This document shows, piece after piece, positions 24,666-32,440 of a stretch of DNA of 64,000 nucleotides. The DNA is from Streptomyces iakyrus (GTDB taxonomy: Bacteria; Actinomycetota; Actinomycetes; Streptomycetales; Streptomycetaceae), in assembly GCF_000717055.1 (NCBI RefSeq), contig NZ_JNXI01000016.1, positions 372,001 through 436,000 of the forward strand, in the 5' to 3' direction. Both the position numbers and the translations under genes were made by a program. The notes under the pieces were generated by a model. The model was given only the letters and a program-made list of their open reading frames with translations, was not told where the DNA came from and ran no database searches. How positions within the stretch are numbered: the first letter of the stretch is position 1; every line of letters begins with the position of its first letter.

Positions 24666-26312
24666 TCAGGTCTTGCCGATGTCCAGATTCGCGATCGCCG
24701 CGCTCGCCACCTCGCGCCCGCGGGCGGTGAAGTCGCTCTTGTCCGGGTAGCTGACGGTGAGCTTGTACATGTCGCCGCCGGGGGTCCGGTAGTAGAAGAT
24801 CTGGCATTCCCGGGGACGTGGGTTCTCGCTGTCGTCGGTCGTGAAAGGGACGGTGTTCCGGGCGGCCTTCTTATCCCGGTACGTGGCCGTCCTGGGGTCC
24901 GTCTTCTTCGGCCCCTCGTCCATGTCCAGCTCGTAGCTGCCGCTCTCCTTGAACCGGGTGTCGTCGTCGTACATCTCGGCGGCCGCGGAGCCCGCGATGT
25001 TGCCGCCGGTGTCCTCGGCCTTCTTCTCCAGGCGCAGGTTGATCCAGACGCTGCCGCTCCGGTCGCTGTACGTGACCCAGTGGCCCTGGTCGGACTTCCG
25101 GTCGGGCACGGTCCGCTCGTACCCGGCGGGGACGGCGAGCGACGCGGCGAGGTCCTTCTCCTGCCTCATCTCCCAGCCCTCGGGCAGCGGCCCGGCGAAC
25201 GGGTCAGCGATCACCAGGTACGCCGTCACCGCCGCCGCGACGGCCGCGGCGCCCAATCCGATCCAGGCCTTGCGGCCGAGCCGTACGCCACCGCCCTGGC
25301 CTGTCATCCGCACCGCCTGGGTGGGCCGGGCGGCGGGCGGGGTCGCGGCCGCCTCCAGCAGGGCCCGTACCTGCGCGGCGTTCGGGCGGCGGGCCGGGTC
25401 CTTGTCCAGCAGGCCGTTGATGGCCTGGGCGAGCGGGCCCGGAGCGGAGGCCGGGGGCGCGGGCGTGGCGTTGAGAACGGACTGGAGCGTGGCCGGGGTG
25501 TTGCTGCGGCGGAACGGGGAGACGCCCTCCGTCGCCGCGTACAGCACCACGCCGAGGGACCACAGGTCGCTGGCCGGGCCCGGGCGCTGCCCCAGGACGC
25601 GCTCGGGCGCGATGTACTCGGGCGAGCCGACGAACCCGCCCGTGTCGGTCAGATTGGTCTCGCCCTCGATCTGGGCGATGCCGAAGTCCGTGAGGACGAC
25701 CCGGTCGTAGCGGCCGAGCAGCACGTTGTCCGGTTTCACATCACGGTGCAGGATCCCCGCCGCGTGCGCTGCCTCCAGCGCGCCGAGCACCTCCAGGCCG
25801 ACCCGGGCGGCCTCCCGCGCGGACAGGGTGCCCTCCTGGAGCACGTCGCCCAGCGAGCGGCCCCGCACCAGCTCCATCACGATCCAGGGCTGGTCCTCCA
25901 CGACCGCGACGTCGTGCACGTCGACGACCGCCGGGTGGTCGAGCCGGGCCGCCGCCCGGGCTTCGCGGCGCATTCGCTCGAAGGCGTTGGCGCGTTCGCG
26001 TTCGGGAAGATGCTCCGGGACGCGGGGTTCCTTGACGGCGACCTCCCGGTCCACCGTCTCGTCCTTGGCCCGCCACACCGTGCCCATGCCGCCGTGCCCG
26101 AGCTTGGCCAGCAGCCGGTAACGCCCGGCGATGAGGCGCCCCGAACCGGAGTCTTCGGACGCCTGGGCCGACTGGGACGGCACGACCCGGGTGGGTGACG
26201 CGGCCGGCGTGGCATAGGGATTGCCGGGTACCGGCGCCTGCTGGTTCGGCGGTTGCAGAACAAAACTCGTCGGCTCGTCGGCCCCGGATCGGGCTCCCCC
26301 GTTGCTGCTCAT
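24666..26312 (-). CDS. Membrane Ser/Thr protein kinase with extracytoplasmic sensor domain
   Basis: A 548-residue transmembrane Hanks kinase. A disordered Pro/Ser/Gln-rich N-terminus (about 1-58) comes before the kinase domain (about 63-330) with GHGGMGTVWRA, EVAVKEPR, HRDVKPDNVLL, DFGIAQ and SPEYIAPERV, all catalytic residues present. A membrane helix (about 355-372: AWIGLGAAAVAAAVTAYLVI) leads to an outside domain (about 385-548) with LAVPAGYER, WVTYSDRSGSVWINL and a final IANLDIG. The fold pattern matches the C-terminal domains of the neighbouring kinases. ATG at 26312. It should phosphorylate Ser/Thr of cytoplasmic targets when the outside domain senses an unknown signal. Confidence 0.92.
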   Translation of the reverse strand: MSSNGGARSGADEPTSFVLQPPNQQAPVPGNPYATPAASPTRVVPSQSAQASEDSGSGRLIAGRYRLLAKLGHGGMGTVWRAKDETVDREVAVKEPRVPEHLPERERANAFERMRREARAAARLDHPAVVDVHDVAVVEDQPWIVMELVRGRSLGDVLQEGTLSAREAARVGLEVLGALEAAHAAGILHRDVKPDNVLLGRYDRVVLTDFGIAQIEGETNLTDTGGFVGSPEYIAPERVLGQRPGPASDLWSLGVVLYAATEGVSPFRRSNTPATLQSVLNATPAPPASAPGPLAQAINGLLDKDPARRPNAAQVRALLEAAATPPAARPTQAVRMTGQGGGVRLGRKAWIGLGAAAVAAAVTAYLVIADPFAGPLPEGWEMRQEKDLAASLAVPAGYERTVPDRKSDQGHWVTYSDRSGSVWINLRLEKKAEDTGGNIAGSAAAEMYDDDTRFKESGSYELDMDEGPKKTDPRTATYRDKKAARNTVPFTTDDSENPRPRECQIFYYRTPGGDMYKLTVSYPDKSDFTARGREVASAAIANLDIGKT

Positions 26313-26469
26313 GGTTCATCCATATCGCGCCAACCGCCCGCGGATCCACAAAGGACGCGAGCCGGTCACCGACCCGTGACGTCGAAGGGGGCTTATCGCC
26401 CTCTTTGTCGCAGTGCGGGGCGCGCGCCGTCACGGGGGGGGGTGCGACCGCGCCGTCACGGTGCGGGGC

Positions 26470-26541
26470 TCGACCGCCGTCACAGGGTGGGGCTCGACCG
26501 CCGTCACAGGGTGGGGCTCGACCGCCGTCACAGGGTGGGGG
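26470..26541. repeat. 24-bp tandem repeat, three copies, after a kinase gene
   Basis: Three adjacent copies of a 24-base unit (TCGACCGCCGTCACAGGGTG plus GGGC; copies begin 26470, 26494, 26518), with one or two decayed copies to the left (about 26415-26469). They lie just after the stop codon at 26551 of the minus-strand kinase gene, inside the 238-base gap before the next kinase gene. Confidence 0.85.
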
Positions 26542-26550
26542 CGGACGCCC

Positions 26551-27786
26551 TCACGGGGTGGGCGCGGGCGCGCTAGGGGAGGCCGGCCGGGTCTTCGGCG
26601 CCTTCGGTGTCTGCGGCGTATCCGGGGTATCCGGGGTATCCGGGGTATCTGGGGTATCCGGGGTCTCCTGCGGCGTCGGTGCGGAACTCGTCGACGTACG
26701 GCCGCCGTCCCCGTCGCCCTCCCCCGCGAGCAGGGCCGCCGCGGACACCCCTGCTCCCGCCATCGCCGCGACCAGCAGCGCCGCGATGAGCACGCGCCGG
26801 GCGGGCTGCCGGAGGAAGGGTTCCTCCGGCCGGCCCGGACCGGACCCTTCGACCGGCGCCGCGGACGGTTGCCGGACGGCCAGACTCAGCGGCCTGCGGC
26901 GCGGCACGTTCCCCACCGTCGGCGCGTAGGCGGGCGGCGGCGACATGGGCGTGCGGCCCGTGTCGCGGAAGGCCCGGAGCATCCGCTCCGCCCGCTCCGC
27001 GTCCAGCCGCCGGTCCGGATCGCGCTCCAGCAGACCGCGTACGACGGGCAGGAGCGGCCCGACCTGCGCGGGCGGCTGGATATCGCCCACGACGACCGCG
27101 TGCAGGATGCCGCCCAGCGAGTCGCGGTGGAACGGCGACTCGCCGCTGAGGGCCGCGCACAGCAGCGCGCCCAGCGACCACAGGTCGGACTCGGGCCCGG
27201 TCCTCGCCCCGGACATCCGCTCTGGCGCGGTGTACTCGGGCGAGCCGACGAAGGACCCGTTCTCGGTGAGAGTGGGGGTGCCCGCGACCTGGGCGATGCC
27301 GAAGTCGGTGAGGACGACCCGGTCGGTGCCCGTCTCCAGCAGCACGTTGTCCGGCTTGAGGTCGCGGTGCAGCACCCCGGCCGCGTGCGCGGCGCCCAGC
27401 GCACCGAGCAGGGCGATGCCGATGCGGGCCGCTTCGGCGGCGTCGACGGGACCCCGCTGGGCGAGCCGGTCGGCGAGCGAGCCGCCCTCGATCAACTCCA
27501 TGACGATGTAGGGGCGTTCGTCGTCCTCGACGACGTCGTGGACGACGATGATGTGCGGGTGGCTCAGCTGGGCGAGGGCCCGGGCCTCCCGCAGCGTACG
27601 GTCCCGCCGGCGGCGGGCCTGCGCCGCGGAGAGCGTCTCGTCGTAGGGGAGTTCCTTGACGGCCACGCTCCGGCCGAGCAACCGGTCGGTCGCCCGCCAG
27701 ACCACACTCATGCCACCGCGTCCGAGTCTCTCCTCGAGCCGGTAACGGCCCGCGATGACACGTCTGTTGTGCCCCTCGGTCCCCAT
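26551..27786 (-). CDS. Membrane Ser/Thr protein kinase with Pro-Asp-Thr tail, no sensor domain
   Basis: A 411-residue Hanks kinase from ATG 27786. The kinase domain (about 12-270) is complete: GRGGMSVVWRA, SVAVKELP, HRDLKPDNVLL, DFGIAQ, SPEYTAPERM. One membrane helix (about 340-356: VLIAALLVAAMAGAGVSAAAL) is followed by a tail of about 50 residues only, with five or six Pro-Asp-Thr repeats (DNA unit of nine bases, 26617-26668), then APKTRPASPSAPAPTP and stop. It thus lacks the C-terminal outside domain of all five neighbours. A GTG/ATG about six codons upstream (27804) is an alternative start. Confidence 0.9.
   Translation of the reverse strand: MGTEGHNRRVIAGRYRLEERLGRGGMSVVWRATDRLLGRSVAVKELPYDETLSAAQARRRRDRTLREARALAQLSHPHIIVVHDVVEDDERPYIVMELIEGGSLADRLAQRGPVDAAEAARIGIALLGALGAAHAAGVLHRDLKPDNVLLETGTDRVVLTDFGIAQVAGTPTLTENGSFVGSPEYTAPERMSGARTGPESDLWSLGALLCAALSGESPFHRDSLGGILHAVVVGDIQPPAQVGPLLPVVRGLLERDPDRRLDAERAERMLRAFRDTGRTPMSPPPAYAPTVGNVPRRRPLSLAVRQPSAAPVEGSGPGRPEEPFLRQPARRVLIAALLVAAMAGAGVSAAALLAGEGDGDGGRTSTSSAPTPQETPDTPDTPDTPDTPDTPQTPKAPKTRPASPSAPAPTP
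26617..26668. repeat. 9-bp in-frame microsatellite (Pro-Asp-Thr)
   Basis: Five to six copies of CGGGGTATC-type nonamers, one with a T change, within the tail of the kinase at 26551. The unit keeps the reading frame, so copy-number change would lengthen or shorten the outer tail. Confidence 0.8.
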
Positions 27787-27878
27787 GCGGCAATCATGCC
27801 CCAACGGACGGAACCACTCCGGGACGGTGAGCTGCCGGTGGCCGAAACAGACAGCCCCTCGTCAGAAGTGCCCCTGTC

Positions 27879-29609
27879 TCAGGAGGTCTTCTCCTGCCAG
27901 CCCTGGAGCAGCAAGGTGAACTGCCTGCGCGCCGTCGCCCAGTCCGCGGCCGGGGCCGACATGTAGAGCGCGTACTCGGTGCCGTCGCGGGCGATGTACG
28001 TCTCCTCGACGGCCCGGCGCGGGCCGGGGAACTTGATGTCCTTGGGCTGGGCGGTCCAGGTGTACTCCCACCGGCCGCCCTTCCGGTCACGGTAGACGTT
28101 GCGCTCCAGCGTGACGCGCTTGTAGTCGACCAGTCGCTGAAGCTCCTGCTCCAGGTCGAGCTGGTGCGCGTAGGGGTCGGCGAAGTCCGGGGACGTGTCG
28201 ACGGCGATGCGGACGAAGTGCCTGCCGCCGTCCGGGGAGTAGTCGATCTGTTTGAGCGCGCCCTGCGGGCCGAACGGCTTGCGTTTCCAGCCCTTCGGCA
28301 GATAGAGGCTGAACCCCACGGGGTCGTCGTAGCGGATCCAGCTGTCCGGAACGGATCCTCCAGGCGCCTGCGTGCTCGTGGACGTCGTCGATCCGGATCC
28401 GTCGCCCTGCGACGGCCCGTTCCACTGCTGGAGCACTACGGCCGTGCCTCCGCCGATGATGGCCGCCAAAGCGACCACCAGGGCGAGGGTGCGCAGCCGG
28501 CGGCGCCGGCCCGGCCCGGTCGGCTGCGGGCCCGTCGACGCCGGGCCGATCGTGGTGGAGCCGGTGGGGCCGTACGGCGGAGTACCGGCCGTGGGTGTCC
28601 CGGTGGCCGCGGTGCCGGCCAGCGGTGGAAGCGGTGTCCCGGTGTGTGAACCCGATCCGGTGCCGACCGGGCCGGTGCCGGACGTGCCGGCGGCGGCCGC
28701 CCCCGTGCCCGTTCCGCTGTGGTGGTCCCGGTACGGCGTCGCCCCGCCGTACTGCGTCGGCACATACGCCTGCGCCCCGTTCGGCCGCCGCCCCTCCGCG
28801 GCCTCGGCGAGCATCTGCTCGGCCTCGGACGCGTTGGGCCGGGTGCCCGGGTCCTTGCGCAGCAGGGCGGTGATGACCGGCGCGAGCGGGCCGGCGTGCC
28901 GGAGCTCGGCGGCCTCCTCCTCGACCACGGCCTGCATAGTGGTCAGGGGTGTCGTGCGGCGGAACGGCGACCGGCCCTCCACCGCCGTGTAGAGCGTCGC
29001 GCCGAGCGCCCACAGGTCGGAGGACGGGCCCGGGTCGTGGCCGCGCACCCGCTCGGGCGCCAGGTAGTCGACCGAGCCGACGACCTCTCCGGTGCGCGTG
29101 ATGGTCGTGTCGCCCTCGATCTGCGCGATGCCGAAGTCCGTGAGCAGCACGCGTCCGTCCCGGGCGAGGAGGACGTTGCCCGGCTTGATGTCGCGGTGCA
29201 GGACCCCGGCGGTGTGCGCGGCACGCAGGGCCCGCAGCACCCAGAGGCCGATGCGGGCGGCCTCGCGCGGCTCGATGCGCCCCTCCTCCTTGACCGCGTC
29301 GGCCAGGGAGCGGCCCTCGACCAGCTCCATCACGATCCACGGGCGGCCGTCGTGCTCCAGTACGTCGTGCACCGTGACGACCGCGGAGTGGTTGATCCGT
29401 GCGGCGGCCCTGGCTTCCGCCCGGGTACGGGCCAGCAGGATCGCCTGCTCGCTCTCGGAGACGTAGAGGGCGGCCGTCAGCTCCTTGATGGCGACCGACC
29501 GGTGCAGCACCTCGTCATGTGCGCGCCAGACCCGGCCCATGCCGCCACTGCCGATGGATTCGGCCAGCCGGTAGCGGCCCGCGACGAGCAGGCCCTGCAT
29601 CTGATTCAC
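27879..29609 (-). CDS. Membrane Ser/Thr protein kinase with extracytoplasmic sensor domain
   Basis: A 576-residue transmembrane Hanks kinase from GTG 29609 (GCGGGGCAAC upstream); TTG 29621 and ATG 29600 are alternatives. The kinase domain (about 10-265) has GSGGMGRVWRA, SVAIKELT, HRDIKPGNVLL, DFGIAQ and SVDYLAPERV, all intact. A Gly/Thr/Pro-rich linker (about 290-370) is followed by a membrane helix (about 377-395) and an outside domain (about 415-576) with VGFSLYLPKGWKR, WEYTW and a Trp-rich end. This GFSLYLPKGW start is the clearest form of the domain shared across the array. Probably active in signalling about the envelope or sporulation; ligand not known. Confidence 0.93.
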   Translation of the reverse strand: MNQMQGLLVAGRYRLAESIGSGGMGRVWRAHDEVLHRSVAIKELTAALYVSESEQAILLARTRAEARAAARINHSAVVTVHDVLEHDGRPWIVMELVEGRSLADAVKEEGRIEPREAARIGLWVLRALRAAHTAGVLHRDIKPGNVLLARDGRVLLTDFGIAQIEGDTTITRTGEVVGSVDYLAPERVRGHDPGPSSDLWALGATLYTAVEGRSPFRRTTPLTTMQAVVEEEAAELRHAGPLAPVITALLRKDPGTRPNASEAEQMLAEAAEGRRPNGAQAYVPTQYGGATPYRDHHSGTGTGAAAAGTSGTGPVGTGSGSHTGTPLPPLAGTAATGTPTAGTPPYGPTGSTTIGPASTGPQPTGPGRRRRLRTLALVVALAAIIGGGTAVVLQQWNGPSQGDGSGSTTSTSTQAPGGSVPDSWIRYDDPVGFSLYLPKGWKRKPFGPQGALKQIDYSPDGGRHFVRIAVDTSPDFADPYAHQLDLEQELQRLVDYKRVTLERNVYRDRKGGRWEYTWTAQPKDIKFPGPRRAVEETYIARDGTEYALYMSAPAADWATARRQFTLLLQGWQEKTS

Positions 29610-29767
29610 GTTGCCCCGCAATGGTCTTGACAGGGTCAGCGTAAGTAACCGCCCTCACCCTGGGAACAAGCGGGGTCCCACGGTGACCGCACTGTGACGG
29701 TTGTCGATTCCCGGGACGGGAGGCAACCAGAGGGTGAACCGCGGCGTACAGGCGGCGCGCCGCTCGC

Positions 29768-32287
29768 TCACCCCGTGACCTTGTACGTGGCGGCCGCCTG
29801 CTCGTACAGCCGCGTCACCTCGTCCCGTTCGGACTCCGGGCCGCGCACCTGGACCACGTGGTAACGCCCGTCGACCAGCATCGCGAGGTTGCGGACGTAC
29901 AGTTCGCCGCCGTCGCCGCCGGTCCAGGTGAACTGGCCCTCGGCCATGGTCCGTCCGCCCACCTCGATCGTCTTCAGCCCGGTGGAGGTGGCCCAGCTGG
30001 AGTCGCGGTACGGCTGTAGCTCGCGCTCCCGCTCCCGCTGGTAGGCCATGGGGTCGTCGCCGTACTGCGACGCGCTGTCCCGGCCCGCCACCACGATGAG
30101 CTCGAAGTCGCCCTTGGAGTAGACGACCTGGCCGCTGCCGCTGCGCGGGGTGCGGTCCCAGCCCTTGGCGACGGCGACCTGGAAGCCCGCCGCGTCCTTG
30201 CGCAGGGTGAAACCGTCGGCGACGTCCGGGCCGGTGGTCTGCGTCTCGGTGGTGCCGGCCGACGACGTGGGGCTCTTCTCCGGCTCGGGAGAGGTCTGGT
30301 CGGGCCGGGGCTCGCTGCTGGCGTCCGGCTCGGGCGCCCGGCTCACCTCACCGGCGGCACCGGTACGGTCGGCGCCGTCCGAGCCGTCGGTCCCCGACTT
30401 GGGCATGAAGAGCATGGCGTAGGCGATCGCCGCGGCCATCGCGAGCAGGACCAGCACCAGCAGGGTGCGGCCGAGGCGGTGCGGCGAACCGGACTCCTTG
30501 CGGGCCCGTTTGTGCCGCCCGTGATGTGCGGGCAGCCCGGCCTTCCGCCTGCGCACGAGCTCGCCCCGGCGCCGCACGACGGGCAGCCGGCGGGCGTCCA
30601 CGGGCGGCGCCGGGACGACGTGCACCCCGGCCTCGGGCTCGGGCGCCGAGCGCACCAGCGAGCGCAGCCAGCCGCGTACCTCCTCGAAGTCGAGGCGCTC
30701 GGTGGGGTCCTGCCGCAGCAGCGACTCCACCACCGGCCGCAGCGGCCCGCACTCCTCGGCGTACGCGGGCGGTTCCGCGCACACCATCTGCACCAGCTCG
30801 GCCGTGGACTCCTCCGGGTAGGGCGCGTGCCCCTGCACGGCCCTGAAGAGCAGGGCGCCGAGTGCCCAGAGGTCGGTCGCGGGACCGATCGGCGCGGCCA
30901 GCTGCCAGTTCTCGTGCACCGGCCCGGCCTGCTCCGGCGCCCAGCGTTCCGTGACGGGCCCGACCACGGCCATCCGCGCCTGCCGCGCCCGCTCGGCGGC
31001 CAGCGCCGTGGCCGGACCGCGCCGGGGGGCGGGGGTGTCGGCCACCAGGTCGTCCCAGCGGGTGGGCTCGCCGTGGGCCGCGGGGTCGGGGGCCGGGGGG
31101 AGCGCCGCCTGCTCCCGGCTCTGCGGCACCGGCGTCCCGCCGGTGGTGCCGCGGGGCGTGGCTCCGTGCCATGCCGTGGTCCGTGGATGTCCGCCCACGC
31201 CGTAGGGGTCCGCGATCCGCCCTGGCGGTACGGCACCGGGGGCGGTGCCCTGCCCGGGGATGTACGGGGAGTGCGCCGGCCCGTTGCCGTAGGGCGCGGT
31301 CCCGCCGTCCCGTGCGGGGCGGGCTCCGGGCAGGGCCGCCCGCCCGCCCTGCTGCGCCTCCTGCACCCGGGCGGCGGCCCGGGCACCGGCCCGGTAGGCC
31401 GCGATCGCCCCGGCACGCGCCGCCCTGGGGTCCCCGCTCTCCTCCACCGCTCCGCGCGCCGGTACGACCGGGCCGCCGCCCGTGGTCTCGCCCCCTGCCG
31501 AGGGCAGTCCCCTGGCCTCCCGGGCCTCTATGGCGGCCCGCCGCGCGGCCTCGGGGTCACCCGCGCCACCGATGCCACCGGCCGGCCCGGGTCCCCCCGG
31601 ACCGCCTGCGCCGTTGCCCCGTTCTGCGCCGCCCTCGTGCCCCGGCTGCTTCCCGGACTCCTCGAAGGGCGGTTCCGGCACCGGGTCGTACCCGCACAGG
31701 GCCTCTTCCGCCGCGCCCACCGCCAGCCCGGTCAGCATCACCCGGCCGTCGTCGCAGACGAGCACCGTCCGCGCGGTGATGTTCCGGTGCACCCAGCCGT
31801 GCGCGTGCAGCACCCGAAGGGCCATCAGGACGTCGGAGGCCACCTCGGCCGCCCGGTAGGGCGTCAGCGGCTTCTCGGCCAGCAGCGCCGCCAGCGGGCG
31901 CGCGGCGACCAGTTCGCTGACGATCCACAGCGAACCGCCCTCGGCGAACACGTCGAAGACCTGGTCGAGCCGGGGGTGGTCGGGGATCGCCGCCGCGGCC
32001 TGCGCGGCCTCGACCGCGCGCCGCACCACCGGGTCCGTGGGCCGCCGGGTGCCCGCGCGGGCGCCGGAACGCCGCGCACCACCGTCACGCGCGGTGAAAC
32101 CGTCGGGCAGCCCCTCCGCGTCGAGGACCTCGGCCTCGACCACCTCGGGCAACGGCACCTGACGGACCAGGACTTCCTGCCCGCTGTAGGTGTCGAAGGC
32201 CCGGGTCTCGGTGAGTTCGTACTCGTCGGACGGCGGCAGCGGCAGGCGGTAGCGGTCGGCGAGCACCCGGCCCGCGTAGTCGTCCAC
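29768..32287 (-). CDS. Membrane pseudokinase of the Ser/Thr kinase family
   Basis: An 839-residue protein from GTG 32287, chosen because GGGGGAGG stands four bases before it. The N-terminal region keeps the kinase outline, but all three catalytic sites are lost: VLVRQVPLP has Arg42 where Lys is expected, HRNITARTV (about 167-175) has Asn for the HRD Asp, and LTGLAVG (about 185-191) replaces DFG. A long Gly/Pro/Ala-rich insertion (about 205-430) splits the lobe, and the end of the lobe (ATDLWALGALLFRAV) is still recognisable. A membrane helix (about 625-642) leads to an outside domain like its neighbours (AGFQVAVAKGWDR ... WTGGDGGELYVRN). Probably a scaffold or regulator of the active kinases. 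Confidence 0.9.
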   Translation of the reverse strand: MDDYAGRVLADRYRLPLPPSDEYELTETRAFDTYSGQEVLVRQVPLPEVVEAEVLDAEGLPDGFTARDGGARRSGARAGTRRPTDPVVRRAVEAAQAAAAIPDHPRLDQVFDVFAEGGSLWIVSELVAARPLAALLAEKPLTPYRAAEVASDVLMALRVLHAHGWVHRNITARTVLVCDDGRVMLTGLAVGAAEEALCGYDPVPEPPFEESGKQPGHEGGAERGNGAGGPGGPGPAGGIGGAGDPEAARRAAIEAREARGLPSAGGETTGGGPVVPARGAVEESGDPRAARAGAIAAYRAGARAAARVQEAQQGGRAALPGARPARDGGTAPYGNGPAHSPYIPGQGTAPGAVPPGRIADPYGVGGHPRTTAWHGATPRGTTGGTPVPQSREQAALPPAPDPAAHGEPTRWDDLVADTPAPRRGPATALAAERARQARMAVVGPVTERWAPEQAGPVHENWQLAAPIGPATDLWALGALLFRAVQGHAPYPEESTAELVQMVCAEPPAYAEECGPLRPVVESLLRQDPTERLDFEEVRGWLRSLVRSAPEPEAGVHVVPAPPVDARRLPVVRRRGELVRRRKAGLPAHHGRHKRARKESGSPHRLGRTLLVLVLLAMAAAIAYAMLFMPKSGTDGSDGADRTGAAGEVSRAPEPDASSEPRPDQTSPEPEKSPTSSAGTTETQTTGPDVADGFTLRKDAAGFQVAVAKGWDRTPRSGSGQVVYSKGDFELIVVAGRDSASQYGDDPMAYQRERERELQPYRDSSWATSTGLKTIEVGGRTMAEGQFTWTGGDGGELYVRNLAMLVDGRYHVVQVRGPESERDEVTRLYEQAAATYKVTG

Positions 32288-32440
32288 GTTGCCTCCCCCG
32301 GCAGCCCGTTCGGTCACATCCGTTCGCCCCGCGGTCCGTTTCGGCTGCGCACGGTCCGCAAACATTTACGATACGTGCCGCAGGCAACCCGCAATGCGGG
32401 GATGCCAGATCTCACTCCCCAAACCCGGGGCGCCTCATGC

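Noticed and set aside
26470..26541. CRISPR array
   Set aside because: Copies are directly adjacent with no spacers, and no cas gene is present.
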